Shown one piece after another: positions 51,913 through 59,363 of a stretch of DNA of 64,000 bases (the first letter of the stretch is position 1; every line of letters begins with the position of its first letter). Source of the stretch: Ruminococcus sp. (lineage in GTDB: Bacteria; Bacillota; Clostridia; Oscillospirales; Ruminococcaceae); the NCBI GenBank assembly GCA_015066935.1, contig SVNK01000007.1, forward strand, positions 1-64,000, given 5' to 3'. The position numbers were made by a program, and so were the translations under genes. The notes below the pieces were generated by a model, which was given only the letters and a program-made list of their open reading frames with translations, was not told the DNA's origin and did not search any database.

Positions 51913-52180
51913 CACTATGTTTTCTGTTTTCGGCGAGGTTGGCGTATTTACGTTTAGTGGCAAGACCACCACGGATATGACGTTCCTGTTTGTTGATTTC
52001 AAGGATATCTTTCACCTGTCTGTAGAGGGCAGGGTCTTCTTTTTTGAGTCTTTCGCTCACATCTTTATGTACGGTGCTTTTAGAGATACCGAATTGTTTT
52101 GCTGCTGCACGGACAGTTGTTCTGTTTTCGATGATATACTCTCCAAGGACAACAGCTCTGTGAGAAGGGTCGGGTTTCAC
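51908..52180 (-). CDS. spoIIID: SpoIIID sporulation transcription factor
   Basis: About 90 residues from GTG 52180, which has AAAGGAG 8 bases upstream; the tracked 52189 GTG overlaps it. SpoIIID is a mother-cell DNA-binding regulator of the sigma-E/sigma-K stage. The match is close: VVLGEYIIENRTTVRAAAKQFGISKSTVHKDVSERL holds the helix-turn-helix, followed by VKDILEINKQERHIRGGLATKRKY. Its presence with spo0A and pdaA-like genes argues that the organism can sporulate or did recently. The stop lies inside the split terminator stem. Confidence 0.93.
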   Translation of the reverse strand: MKPDPSHRAVVLGEYIIENRTTVRAAAKQFGISKSTVHKDVSERLKKEDPALYRQVKDILEINKQERHIRGGLATKRKYANLAENRKHSV

Positions 52181-52376
52181 ATATATCACTCCTTTGGATG
52201 CTTTTATCCGATATAGTAATATATATGCAAAATACGGGAAATAATGAATAAATATGTGAGCGACTTCAAATTTTCAAAAAACGTGAAAAATCGTGAAAAA
52301 GTGCGAAAAAGATTAAAATAATATGATATATTACAAAAAACGGCAAAAAATCCGCCTAAACGTCGAAAGAACACAC

Positions 52377-52405
52377 TTGAAGTTCGTGTGAACTTGTGAT
52401 ATAAT
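52377..52405 (+). promoter_or_regulatory. Promoter of the DUF1836-SPFH operon
   Basis: TTGAAG, 17 bases, TATAAT, about 30 bases before the start. The rest of the 246-base divergent gap with spoIIID is very A+T-rich with repeated GTGAAAAA-like words and no gene. Confidence 0.65.
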
Positions 52406-52435
52406 CAATGTATCGCAAGAGAGGAGATGAAGAAC

Positions 52436-53005
52436 TTGAATCTGACGATTCCCGGAACTACATTAAAATACTCCGAAGCAGCACGTAATGACTCTTTTTC
52501 AATGATTGCTCCTGTGCTTGAGGCTACAGGCGGACTCACGCTTTCACAGCTTTCGACACTGACTGGTCTTGAAGGAACAACGATTCAGAACTGGATTAAA
52601 CGTGGATGGGTAACTGCAACCAAAGGCAAGAAATATTCTGAAAAGCAGGTGCTTCGCATATTACTGATAAATATGATGAGGGGACCGGTAAAGCTTGAAG
52701 AAATTGCACGGCTTATGGAGTACGTCAATGGTGATGTTGAGGATACATCCGACGACATTATTGATGACAAAACACTTTATAACATACTGTGCAGGATTAT
52801 TTATACTGCTGAGGATGAGGGAGCATATTCTCCCGAAGCTCTGAGAAAGCTTATTGCCGAGGAGATCGGTAAGTGTCCGCAGGAGGTACGTGCCAACGAA
52901 GAAAAGCTGCTCAAGGCGATGTTCGTGATGGCAACAGGGTGCAGGATTGCATACCTGAAAAACGAAATGGATAAGACACTTGCGGAAATACAAACGGAAA
53001 AATAA
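52436..53005 (+). CDS. DUF1836 helix-turn-helix protein
   Basis: About 189 residues from TTG 52436. GAGAGGAG runs straight into the tracked ATG at 52427, leaving no spacing, while the TTG is 9 bases away. DUF1836 proteins have a MerR-like N-terminal helix-turn-helix. Here it is LSTLTGLEGTTIQNWIKRGWV...KYSEKQVLRILLINMMR (about 40-85), followed by an all-helical C-terminal domain. It is probably a transcription factor. It heads an apparent operon with two small membrane proteins and an SPFH protein. The target is unknown. Confidence 0.85.
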   Translation: MNLTIPGTTLKYSEAARNDSFSMIAPVLEATGGLTLSQLSTLTGLEGTTIQNWIKRGWVTATKGKKYSEKQVLRILLINMMRGPVKLEEIARLMEYVNGDVEDTSDDIIDDKTLYNILCRIIYTAEDEGAYSPEALRKLIAEEIGKCPQEVRANEEKLLKAMFVMATGCRIAYLKNEMDKTLAEIQTEK

Positions 53006-53017
53006 CGGGGTATAGTT

Positions 53018-53224
53018 ATGAATGATATAGTTGGAAAGTTCACGGGGACAGGAAGAATAAAAGGGGTATTGTTTATTCTTTTTGCGGTATCGGTTATTGT
53101 AACGGGAATGCTTTTGTGCATGGAAAGTATAGCCTGCACATTCATATGCATGACGGTTACGATGACAATTGCAATGCTGATAACTTCAGCGGACGAAATC
53201 AATAAGGAACAGAAAATGAAATGA
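53018..53224 (+). CDS. Small two-helix membrane protein
   Basis: 68 residues, not recognised. Two hydrophobic segments (about 10-30 and 35-55; GVLFILFAVSVIVTGMLLCM and FICMTVTMTIAMLITSA) joined by a short turn, with a charged C-terminus. It starts 12 bases after the DUF1836 stop and overlaps the next gene by 4 bases (ATGA), so it belongs to the same operon. AACGGGGTATAG upstream is only a modest ribosome-binding site. Confidence 0.65.
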   Translation: MNDIVGKFTGTGRIKGVLFILFAVSVIVTGMLLCMESIACTFICMTVTMTIAMLITSADEINKEQKMK

Positions 53225-53418
53225 TAAAGGGATTATTTGGGATACTGTGCAGACTTTTTGCAGCGGCAGTGATTTTTATAGCAGGCACGTTTATAGTGCT
53301 TGCCGCAGTTGGAATGCTTGTTGTATGGTGTGTGAAGAATGTTATCGGAAAAATGAGAAGAAATGAATCTGGTGAAAACAGAAGGGTCTATGAAGTGATA
53401 GACGTTACGGAGGGTTAA
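53221..53418 (+). CDS. Small membrane protein with cytoplasmic tail
   Basis: 65 residues, not recognised. One long hydrophobic segment or hairpin (about 5-40) is followed by a basic then acidic tail (KMRRNESGENRRVYEVIDVTEG). It overlaps the preceding gene by ATGA and lies 4 bases before the SPFH gene. The tight packing suggests the two small proteins act with the SPFH protein in the membrane (inference). Confidence 0.65.
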   Translation: MIKGLFGILCRLFAAAVIFIAGTFIVLAAVGMLVVWCVKNVIGKMRRNESGENRRVYEVIDVTEG

Positions 53419-53422
53419 TTAT

Positions 53423-54328
53423 ATGAGTGAATTCAGAAATGTGAAGTTTCAGGAGCTTAATAAGGACGGCTCAGTAAAGAAAGATTTCAAGGGTGCAAAG
53501 TGGATTGCAATTGCTGCTGCGGCAGTTATTGTCGCAGCAAACTCCTTTACAATAGTTCCCGCAGGTCATACGGGAGTTGTAATGACTCTCGGAAAGGTAT
53601 CCGAGGCGAATTATCAGGAAGGCTTCCATTTAAAAGTCCCATTCATACAGCAGGTAGAAAAGATGTCCAACAAGATTCAGGTTTACGAAACACCTTCGTC
53701 GGCTGTTTCAAAGGACCTTCAGACCGTAAGCAGTACCGTTGCGGTAAACTATCGTCTGCTCTCGGACAAGTCGCCTGAGATGTACAAGAACGTAGGTATG
53801 GACTATCAGATGGTGCTTATTACTCCTGCGGTTCAGGAGTGTATGAAGTCGGCAACCGCAAAGTACACCGCAGAGGAGCTTATTACAGAGCGTGCGGCAG
53901 TAGGTGAAGCGGTAAAATCGGCACTTGATTCAAAGCTGAACAGCTACGGAATCTACATAGAAAAGTTCAATATTGTAAACTTTGACTTCTCTGAGGAGTT
54001 CAATAACGCTATTGAAGCCAAGCAGGTTGCAGAGCAGAACCTCCTCAAGACCAAGACGGAACAGGAACAGGCAATTGAAATTGCAAATGCCGACGCTAAA
54101 AGAAAGGTTATTGCAGCCGACGCTCAGGCAGAGGCTACGCTCAAAGAGGCGGAAGCACGTGCTGAAGCCAACAGACTTCTTGAAGAGTCGCTTACTGATA
54201 AGGTAATTGCATATGAGCAGATTCAGAAGTGGGACGGCGTTATGCCTAAGGTTACAAACGGAGAAAACGGCGGACTTCTTTTCAACGTGGATCTTGACGA
54301 CGCTTCATCACAGAAGACAGGTTCATAA
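53423..54328 (+). CDS. SPFH/prohibitin-like membrane protein
   Basis: 301 residues. A cytoplasmic ~28 residues, one membrane segment (about 27-45, WIAIAAAAVIVAANSFTIVP), then a Band 7/SPFH domain (about 45-210; VPAGHTGVVMTLGKV, GFHLKVPFIQQV, TVSSTVAVNYRL), and a long Ala/Glu/Lys coiled coil (about 205-265). It resembles bacterial prohibitin-type scaffolds that assemble in membrane microdomains and often regulate proteases, although no protease gene is adjacent. GGAGGG precedes the ATG. A very short ORF follows. Confidence 0.88.
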   Translation: MSEFRNVKFQELNKDGSVKKDFKGAKWIAIAAAAVIVAANSFTIVPAGHTGVVMTLGKVSEANYQEGFHLKVPFIQQVEKMSNKIQVYETPSSAVSKDLQTVSSTVAVNYRLLSDKSPEMYKNVGMDYQMVLITPAVQECMKSATAKYTAEELITERAAVGEAVKSALDSKLNSYGIYIEKFNIVNFDFSEEFNNAIEAKQVAEQNLLKTKTEQEQAIEIANADAKRKVIAADAQAEATLKEAEARAEANRLLEESLTDKVIAYEQIQKWDGVMPKVTNGENGGLLFNVDLDDASSQKTGS

Positions 54329-54347
54329 CCTGACGGAGGATAAATAA

Positions 54348-54422
54348 ATGAACAGGAAGTTGGAAGTATTCATTGAATTCATAATAGAGGTTGTCGGGGA
54401 AATTGTCTTCGAGCTCATCTGA
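54348..54422 (+). CDS. Possible 24-residue peptide after the SPFH gene
   Basis: Too short for the ORF track. ACGGAGGA lies 7 bases before the ATG. The peptide begins MNRKLEVFIEFIIEVVGEI and ends FELI. It is amphipathic and acidic, with regularly spaced hydrophobic residues. The strong ribosome-binding site and position at the end of an operon of small membrane proteins make translation plausible, but nothing else supports it. Confidence 0.4.
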   Translation: MNRKLEVFIEFIIEVVGEIVFELI

Positions 54423-54437
54423 CCATGATACAGGAAA

Positions 54438-54641
54438 GCAGATTGGGGAATCTGCAAAGATGTATAGGGATACTGACGATATAGGAAGCGGATTGGGGAA
54501 TCCGCAGAAAGGGGATTGAGCGTAAGCTCAGGAAGTGAGGCGGAGGTCGTTGGGGAACGGCTTCCGCTATTGGGGTAAACAACATAGTTTTAGACTGATA
54601 AAACAACAGCGGAAACCGTTGGGGAACGATTTCCGCTTTTT
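54438..54641 (+). repeat. Four GGGG-loop hairpins, the last a terminator
   Basis: Hairpins at 54438-54455 (GCAGATTGGGGAATCTGC), 54488-54505 (GCGGATTGGGGAATCCGC), 54540-54567 (12-bp stem with two G-T pairs) and 54608-54637 (13-bp stem with one mismatch, followed by TTTTT). All have a GGGG tetraloop closed by TT/AA, with different outer stems. The last is the terminator of the SPFH operon. This fills the 222 bases between the tiny ORF and the deacetylase. Confidence 0.8.
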
Positions 54642-54643
54642 GT

Positions 54644-55384
54644 TCAGACTGTAAAGCCCTTGGCTCTGAAATTGTCGATAACTTCGCCGAGGATTGCGGC
54701 ATTTGTGGACGAAACGGAATGAAGCAGGAGAATTTCTCCGCCGTGAGCCGATTCTGTAAGCTTTTTAAGCCCATCGCCGGGCAAAGGCTGACTGTCGGTT
54801 AACCAGTCCTTATAAGCAAAGCTCCAGAACAGCGTCTTATATCCGCAGTCGTTTACGATTTCAAGTGAATGTTCGGAGTATTCACCGCATGGAAAGCGGA
54901 AATACTGCATTTCATAGCCGTAGTTGTTCAGCACAAAGTTGTGAAGCGACATTATTTCTTCTTTGGCTTTGTCATCGGAAAGTGTCGGCAGACTCGCATG
55001 AGTCATACCGTGATTACCGAGAGTATGACCCTCGGCAATCATACGCTTTACAAGTTCAGGTTCTTTTTTTGCATAGTCTCCTGTCAGGAAGAATATCGCA
55101 CTTACGCCCTTATCCCTGAGAGTATCAAGGATCTTGGCGGTATAGCCGTTCTCGTAGCCTTGGTCGAAGGATATAATGATACGGCTGTCGTCCTCTGTGA
55201 GTGCATAGGCTCCGAGGTCGCTGAACCTGCTGTTGAAAGCCACTGCATCAACGGGACGATTTTTGTTGTCACAGGCGGTACCTTGTCCATAGCCGATTTT
55301 GGTGGTGTCGGCAGCAATTACTGCTGACTGAGGCATTACAGCTGCGGCAAGAACAGCCGCCGTAAGAGGTACTGCTTTTTTCAT
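54644..55384 (-). CDS. Polysaccharide deacetylase, PdaA-like
   Basis: 246 residues from ATG 55384, preceded by AAAGGA. The tracked 55624 start runs into a repeat. Signal peptide (about 1-27), then a NodB-type deacetylase domain. The first motif is FDQGYENGYTAKILDTL, very like PdaA (delta-lactam-forming muramic acid deacetylases of spore cortex), which has FDNGYENG in place of FDDG. His ligands are in TLGNHGMTHASLP. The third motif is RFPCGEYSEHSL. The C-terminal LLLHSVSSTNAAIL also fits. A role in spore cortex or cell wall is likely. Its stop overlaps the T-tract of the opposing terminator. Confidence 0.85.
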   Translation of the reverse strand: MKKAVPLTAAVLAAAVMPQSAVIAADTTKIGYGQGTACDNKNRPVDAVAFNSRFSDLGAYALTEDDSRIIISFDQGYENGYTAKILDTLRDKGVSAIFFLTGDYAKKEPELVKRMIAEGHTLGNHGMTHASLPTLSDDKAKEEIMSLHNFVLNNYGYEMQYFRFPCGEYSEHSLEIVNDCGYKTLFWSFAYKDWLTDSQPLPGDGLKKLTESAHGGEILLLHSVSSTNAAILGEVIDNFRAKGFTV

Positions 55385-55466
55385 TTTAAAAGTCCTTTTT
55401 GTGTTATATGCGGAGAACCTCCGCAGTAGTATTATGTGAAGAATGATGAGGATTATGGGCGGAAGT

Positions 55467-55646
55467 TTAAGGCAACACCGCACAAAGCACGCCTGACGAC
55501 TTTGCACAAAATCTGCTTGCATTTTTTTCGCCATCCTGCACAGAAATTCCTTGACATACGGCAGTATGCCTGCGAAATTTCTGTACAATCTTACGAAAAA
55601 ACTGACTTCGCATCTTTCGCACAAGCTTTGTGCGGTATTGCCTTAA
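55467..55646. repeat. MITE-like element with 22-bp terminal inverted repeats
   Basis: The ends at 55467-55488 (containing AAGGCAACACCGCACAAAGC) and 55625-55646 are inverted copies with one mismatch. The 180-base interior folds further (ACAGAAATT/AATTTCTGT, TTTTTTTCG/CGAAAAAA) into one long imperfect hairpin and has no coding potential. It occupies half of the 356-base gap between the deacetylase and DUF1540 genes. No clear target duplication was found. Confidence 0.85.
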
Positions 55647-55740
55647 GCCATTGCAGAAAATGAATAATCCTTCGCATAACGTCCATAATAGATACAGGCA
55701 GCGCAGATGCACTGCATATCATAAGACAGGAGAGAATAAA

Positions 55741-55923
55741 ATGGAAAACAAGAAGAAAAACGAAAGCATCAAATGTACTGTATCACAGTGCCAGTACAAC
55801 ATGGTTACAGACAGCTATTGTACCCTCGGCTGTATTACAGTAGGTACTCACGAGGCAAACCCCACAGTTCCCGAATGTACTGACTGTAATTCGTTCGTCA
55901 AGAGAACAGGCTGCTGCGGCTGA
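55741..55923 (+). CDS. DUF1540 small cysteine-rich protein
   Basis: 60 residues from ATG 55741 (AGGAGAG upstream); the tracked 55630 start begins inside the MITE. The DUF1540 pattern is clear: IKCTVSQCQYNM...YCTLGCITVGTH...CTDCNSF, with additional Cys at the end, nine in all, suggesting metal binding. Such proteins are common in spore-forming Firmicutes, but the function is not established. Confidence 0.85.
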   Translation: MENKKKNESIKCTVSQCQYNMVTDSYCTLGCITVGTHEANPTVPECTDCNSFVKRTGCCG

Positions 55924-56130
55924 TTTAACTGCCCGAAAATTACGGGCAGTACATATTGTGCAAAATAAATAAATTCGACAGGTCAATACGGTCAAATGGG
56001 AAAAAATGTCTTTATCACTTGAAAAGTTTTCTGAATTATTGTATAATAGAAGTAAGGTTCGGAGAATACCGTACCTGATTTTCGGGCATGTGTTTACCCG
56101 TAGTTATTTTTCCCGTAAGGAGCTGATAAT

Positions 56131-56376
56131 ATGTTTGATAAAACTATGACATTTTCCGTAAACGAAGACAAAGAGGCAGAACTGAGAAAAAATCTCACCA
56201 TCATTTATGACGCTCTTACCCAGAAAGGCTATAATCCCATAAATCAGATCGTTGGTTATATTCTGTCGGAGGACCCGACTTACATAACCACCTATAATAA
56301 CGCAAGAAGTCTTATTCGTCATATCGACCGTGACGAGCTTCTTCAGGTGCTTGTAAGATCTTATCTCAATTCGTAA
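56131..56376 (+). CDS. ireB: IreB-family regulatory phosphoprotein (UPF0297/YrzL)
   Basis: 81 residues matching the family throughout: TMTFSV...[55 protein letters not shown]. In Enterococcus IreB is a small dimeric substrate of the IreK Ser/Thr kinase and affects cephalosporin tolerance. The N-terminal Thr cluster (KTMTF) is the equivalent phosphorylated region. AAGGAG precedes the ATG by about 9 bases. It usually lies in an alaS-yrzL-ruvX cluster, but here it stands alone. Confidence 0.93.
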   Translation: MFDKTMTFSVNEDKEAELRKNLTIIYDALTQKGYNPINQIVGYILSEDPTYITTYNNARSLIRHIDRDELLQVLVRSYLNS

Positions 56377-56437
56377 GAACAATAGCCCGACGGCAGGCAT
56401 TCGCACAAGAATGATACCGATTACGGCAGATGATAAC

Positions 56438-56466
56438 AAAAGGGAGTCCACAGCGGACTCCCTTTT
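56438..56466. terminator. Bidirectional terminator between ireB and the flavin reductase gene
   Basis: AAAAGGGAGTCC, a 5-base loop and GGACTCCCTTTT. The symmetrical A and T ends serve both convergent genes. Confidence 0.88.
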
Positions 56467-56473
56467 GCTGTTA

Positions 56474-56986
56474 TTATTCCTTTACGTAGACGGCGGTGAT
56501 TTCCGAGATATAGGCACGGTGGTAGGGGTTATTGCCGAAGAATTTTTCTGGGATACCGTCGTTGGTGAGGAAGCCTTTTTCTTCGAGGTCGTAGCAGTAG
56601 AGCTTACGGCAGACGATAATCATTTCAGCTTCTTCAAAGCTCATGCATCCGTCGATTTCCATGGGAGTGAGACCTGTTTCCTTAGCCTTATCGCAGTCTC
56701 TGCCCGAATGAGCACCGCAGAACGCAAGAGCAGTACGCTTATCTTCGCCGAAGAACGAAGCAGTAAAGGAGTCACCGTTTTCCACGAATTCGTAAGTATA
56801 GCGGTTAGGTCTGATGTAGCTTGTGAGGACGTTCATATTCCAGATAACACCGAGCTGTCCCCATGAAGCCGTCATAGTGTTGTAGTTATCCTTACTGCTG
56901 CCGCCTGTGAGGAGCATCCATTCCTCACCGATTTTCTTGAAGGGGTTGAATGAAAGGTCTGAAACGTCAATTTTTCTGAAAGACAT
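56474..56986 (-). CDS. Flavin reductase-like (FMN-binding split-barrel) protein
   Basis: 170 residues, one flavin-reductase-like domain. Visible signs are WMLLTGGSSKDNYNTMTASWGQLGVIWN at the N-terminus, the FMN-binding region of this family, then SFFGEDKRTALAFCGAHSGRDCDK in the middle. The electron donor or acceptor cannot be told. GGAGGTATTACC precedes the ATG. It is a single gene between ireB and spo0A, with a terminator after it. Confidence 0.87.
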   Translation of the reverse strand: MSFRKIDVSDLSFNPFKKIGEEWMLLTGGSSKDNYNTMTASWGQLGVIWNMNVLTSYIRPNRYTYEFVENGDSFTASFFGEDKRTALAFCGAHSGRDCDKAKETGLTPMEIDGCMSFEEAEMIIVCRKLYCYDLEEKGFLTNDGIPEKFFGNNPYHRAYISEITAVYVKE

Positions 56987-57067
56987 GGTAATACCTCCGT
57001 TATATAATATTTGCAGCCTGTGAATACAGGCATGTGGACTGTTTAAGGCGGCAGGTTCGGGAAGGTG

Positions 57068-57817
57068 TCAGCGTCTGAGAGCCGCCTTGTAGCGAAGTCT
57101 GAGCTTATCGGTGATAAGGGCGATGAACTCGGAATTTGTAGGTTTTCCCTTGCCCGTATCAACGGTATAGCCGAAGAATGAGTTGAGTGTATCGACGTTG
57201 CCTCTGTCCCATGCGATTTCGATGGCATGGCGAATTGCACGTTCAACACGGGAAGAAGTAGTGTCGTAGATACCTGCGACGGTGGGGTAGAGCTGTTTTG
57301 TAACGCTGTCGAGCATATTCTTATCCTCTATAGAGTTGAGGATAGCAGTTCTGAGGTAGTGGTAGCCCTTGATGTGTGCAGGCACGCCGAGCTGGTGGAT
57401 AATCTCAGTGATAACGACCTCCATATCGTCGCTGATACTGTTGGCTTTATCGCCGAGAGCCGAGCTTATGGCACTGAAGAGGTCGTCGGCGTCATAGGGC
57501 TTGAGAAGGAACTTTGAGCCGCCGTTATCAATTACCTGACGTTCAATGAATTCATTGTCGTAGTCTGAGGTAATGATGAAAGCAGGGAACTTCACGCCCA
57601 TTTCCTTTGTTTGTTTCATGATAGTGATGACATCGCCGTTCTGGGCAGTAATGTCGAGAACAGCAGCGTCGGGGGGATCATTTTTGATAGATTCGATAAT
57701 AGTGCGGCAGTCCTTACGCCTTGTATAGGCGTACATTCCACGCTCTCTGAGCTTGTTTGCAACGCTTACGCCTGCACCTGAATCGTCCCCGATAAGTACC
57801 TTGATCTTGTTTTCCAT
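57068..57817 (-). CDS. spo0A: Spo0A, master regulator of sporulation
   Basis: 249 residues. The receiver domain has an acidic pair IGDDSG (about 10-11), phosphoacceptor Asp in [10 protein letters not shown] (about 54) and KPYD. The C-terminal domain (about 135-245) has the diagnostic Spo0A sequence [21 protein letters not shown], then [19 protein letters not shown] and a recognition helix region [18 protein letters not shown]. Compared with Bacillus, the receiver is divergent (TAQNG where MPHLDG is usual), as in many Ruminococcaceae. GGAGG precedes the ATG. It is a single gene; spoIVB is not adjacent. Confidence 0.95.
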   Translation of the reverse strand: MENKIKVLIGDDSGAGVSVANKLRERGMYAYTRRKDCRTIIESIKNDPPDAAVLDITAQNGDVITIMKQTKEMGVKFPAFIITSDYDNEFIERQVIDNGGSKFLLKPYDADDLFSAISSALGDKANSISDDMEVVITEIIHQLGVPAHIKGYHYLRTAILNSIEDKNMLDSVTKQLYPTVAGIYDTTSSRVERAIRHAIEIAWDRGNVDTLNSFFGYTVDTGKGKPTNSEFIALITDKLRLRYKAALRR

Positions 57818-57982
57818 TAATTTCGACCTCCGTTTGTTCTTGCACTGACAGAATATTGTTTTCAGAGCACGTTAAATATAATAACACGTCGAAGGCACAT
57901 ATCGCAACGGAAATTTATGTATCAATAAGTCTTATAGAGATGAGAAATGATGAAAGGAATGACGGAAAAATCTGCCGTCGAA

Positions 57983-59287
57983 TTATTTACGCCCTTTGGA
58001 GAGGATGTCGTCAACAATTGTTCTTACCTGAGAGCCGGGAGGGAACATTTTGTCGGCGAGCTTCGAAAGACGTCCGTTTTTGTCTTTTTGGGGCTTGTAG
58101 CGGACAATCTCAGGTTCCTTGACGGACTTTGCCCATTTCTTCATAAAGCTGTCGGACAAACCGTCGCTTAGGAAGGCTCTGTCGGAGGAAGCACAGCAGT
58201 TTTCGATAAATTCCAGCGGCAGACGGCATCCTTCGGCTTTTGCGGGAAACTCACATCCGCCAAAATGTGCGGAAAACATTGCGGTAAAGTCATTTTTACC
58301 TTCGATTATGCGAGGGTTATTTTCCAAAGCGGAGAGAATCTCCGACTGTTTTGCGGTAAGCGGAGAGGAGTCGGTGGAAAGACTCAGCGTACCGAGGACA
58401 AGGAATCCTAAGAGGTATTCATCCTCGCAGAAATCGCTCATAGGAAGCTTTTTCAGGGGTGTATCGAAGCCGTAAGCGGCATAGAGTCCGAAGCAGCATC
58501 TGAGCTGAAGAAAGTCGGGGTTATCGTAATCGAAGAGTTTTTTATCCTCGGCATAACCACGTACTCTGCCTGATTTGTCCATAAGTTCATACGGAGGCGA
58601 AAGAAGGAGCGCTTTTGCGCCTTTGCAGATTGGCAGTTCGATATCGAAAGCGACGTCTCCGCCGATGTGAATGAGCTTATCCGCAGGGACTCCCGATTTT
58701 GAAAGCACCTCTGAGAAATAGCTTTCAGCCGTGCAGCCTTTGATTTTTGAGACCGGAACAAGTTCATCGTAAGAGGAATAACCGCATTTTTCAAGGATAC
58801 GCTTTACGGTTTCTTCGGGGTAGGGAGAGTCAGCCGTAATCACAACACGTTTTCTGGACTTTTTCGCTTCACGGAAAAGAGCCTTTCCGCATTCTCTGGG
58901 AAATGAATACTTCTCAGCAAGACTACATTCAAGCTCCATGAGCTTCTGAGAGGCTTCGGGACTGACTTTTCCGAGCTTTTCGATTATGCTGTATATGAGC
59001 TTTACCGTTACACGGCACATGACATTCATTTTTTTGAGTGCAGCTTCCTGTGCGGCACTGCGAAGCTCGGTAAAGCTTCTTTTTTCGTCGGGACAAAGCT
59101 CACGGAAATCCTTTTCCATAAGAGCGCAGATGTCTGCAATACCCGAAAACGGCAGCAGAACAAGAGTATCGGTCATTTTGAAGCTTACCGCTCTGAAATG
59201 GCTGTTTGAGACCTCGCCGATGAGTTTGCTGTACAGTTCTTCCTGCGACTGCGAAAGTGGTCGGCGGGGAGTGAAATCGTTATACAT
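57983..59287 (-). CDS. HAD-superfamily-like protein of unknown function
   Basis: About 434 residues from ATG 59287 (AGGAGG 6 bases upstream); the tracked 59629 start lies within the GH26 gene. A HAD-like core can be traced: RVVITADSPYPEETVKRILEKCGY (about 145-170, with Asp in the motif I position and Ser in motif II), VSKIKGCTAESYF, and HIGGDVAFDIELPICKGAKALLL (motif IV-like). Flanks are helical. It resembles the predicted HAD hydrolases that accompany cell-surface glycan genes, but the substrate is unknown. It is 76 bases after the GH26 gene, probably the third gene of the glycan cluster. Confidence 0.7.
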   Translation of the reverse strand: MYNDFTPRRPLSQSQEELYSKLIGEVSNSHFRAVSFKMTDTLVLLPFSGIADICALMEKDFRELCPDEKRSFTELRSAAQEAALKKMNVMCRVTVKLIYSIIEKLGKVSPEASQKLMELECSLAEKYSFPRECGKALFREAKKSRKRVVITADSPYPEETVKRILEKCGYSSYDELVPVSKIKGCTAESYFSEVLSKSGVPADKLIHIGGDVAFDIELPICKGAKALLLSPPYELMDKSGRVRGYAEDKKLFDYDNPDFLQLRCCFGLYAAYGFDTPLKKLPMSDFCEDEYLLGFLVLGTLSLSTDSSPLTAKQSEILSALENNPRIIEGKNDFTAMFSAHFGGCEFPAKAEGCRLPLEFIENCCASSDRAFLSDGLSDSFMKKWAKSVKEPEIVRYKPQKDKNGRLSKLADKMFPPGSQVRTIVDDILSKGRK

Positions 59288-59363
59288 TATATCCCTCCTG
59301 AGGGCAATCAGGTGCAGTAATTCATTATATGCCGCAGATGCGGTTTCTGACCTGTTTTGTTGT

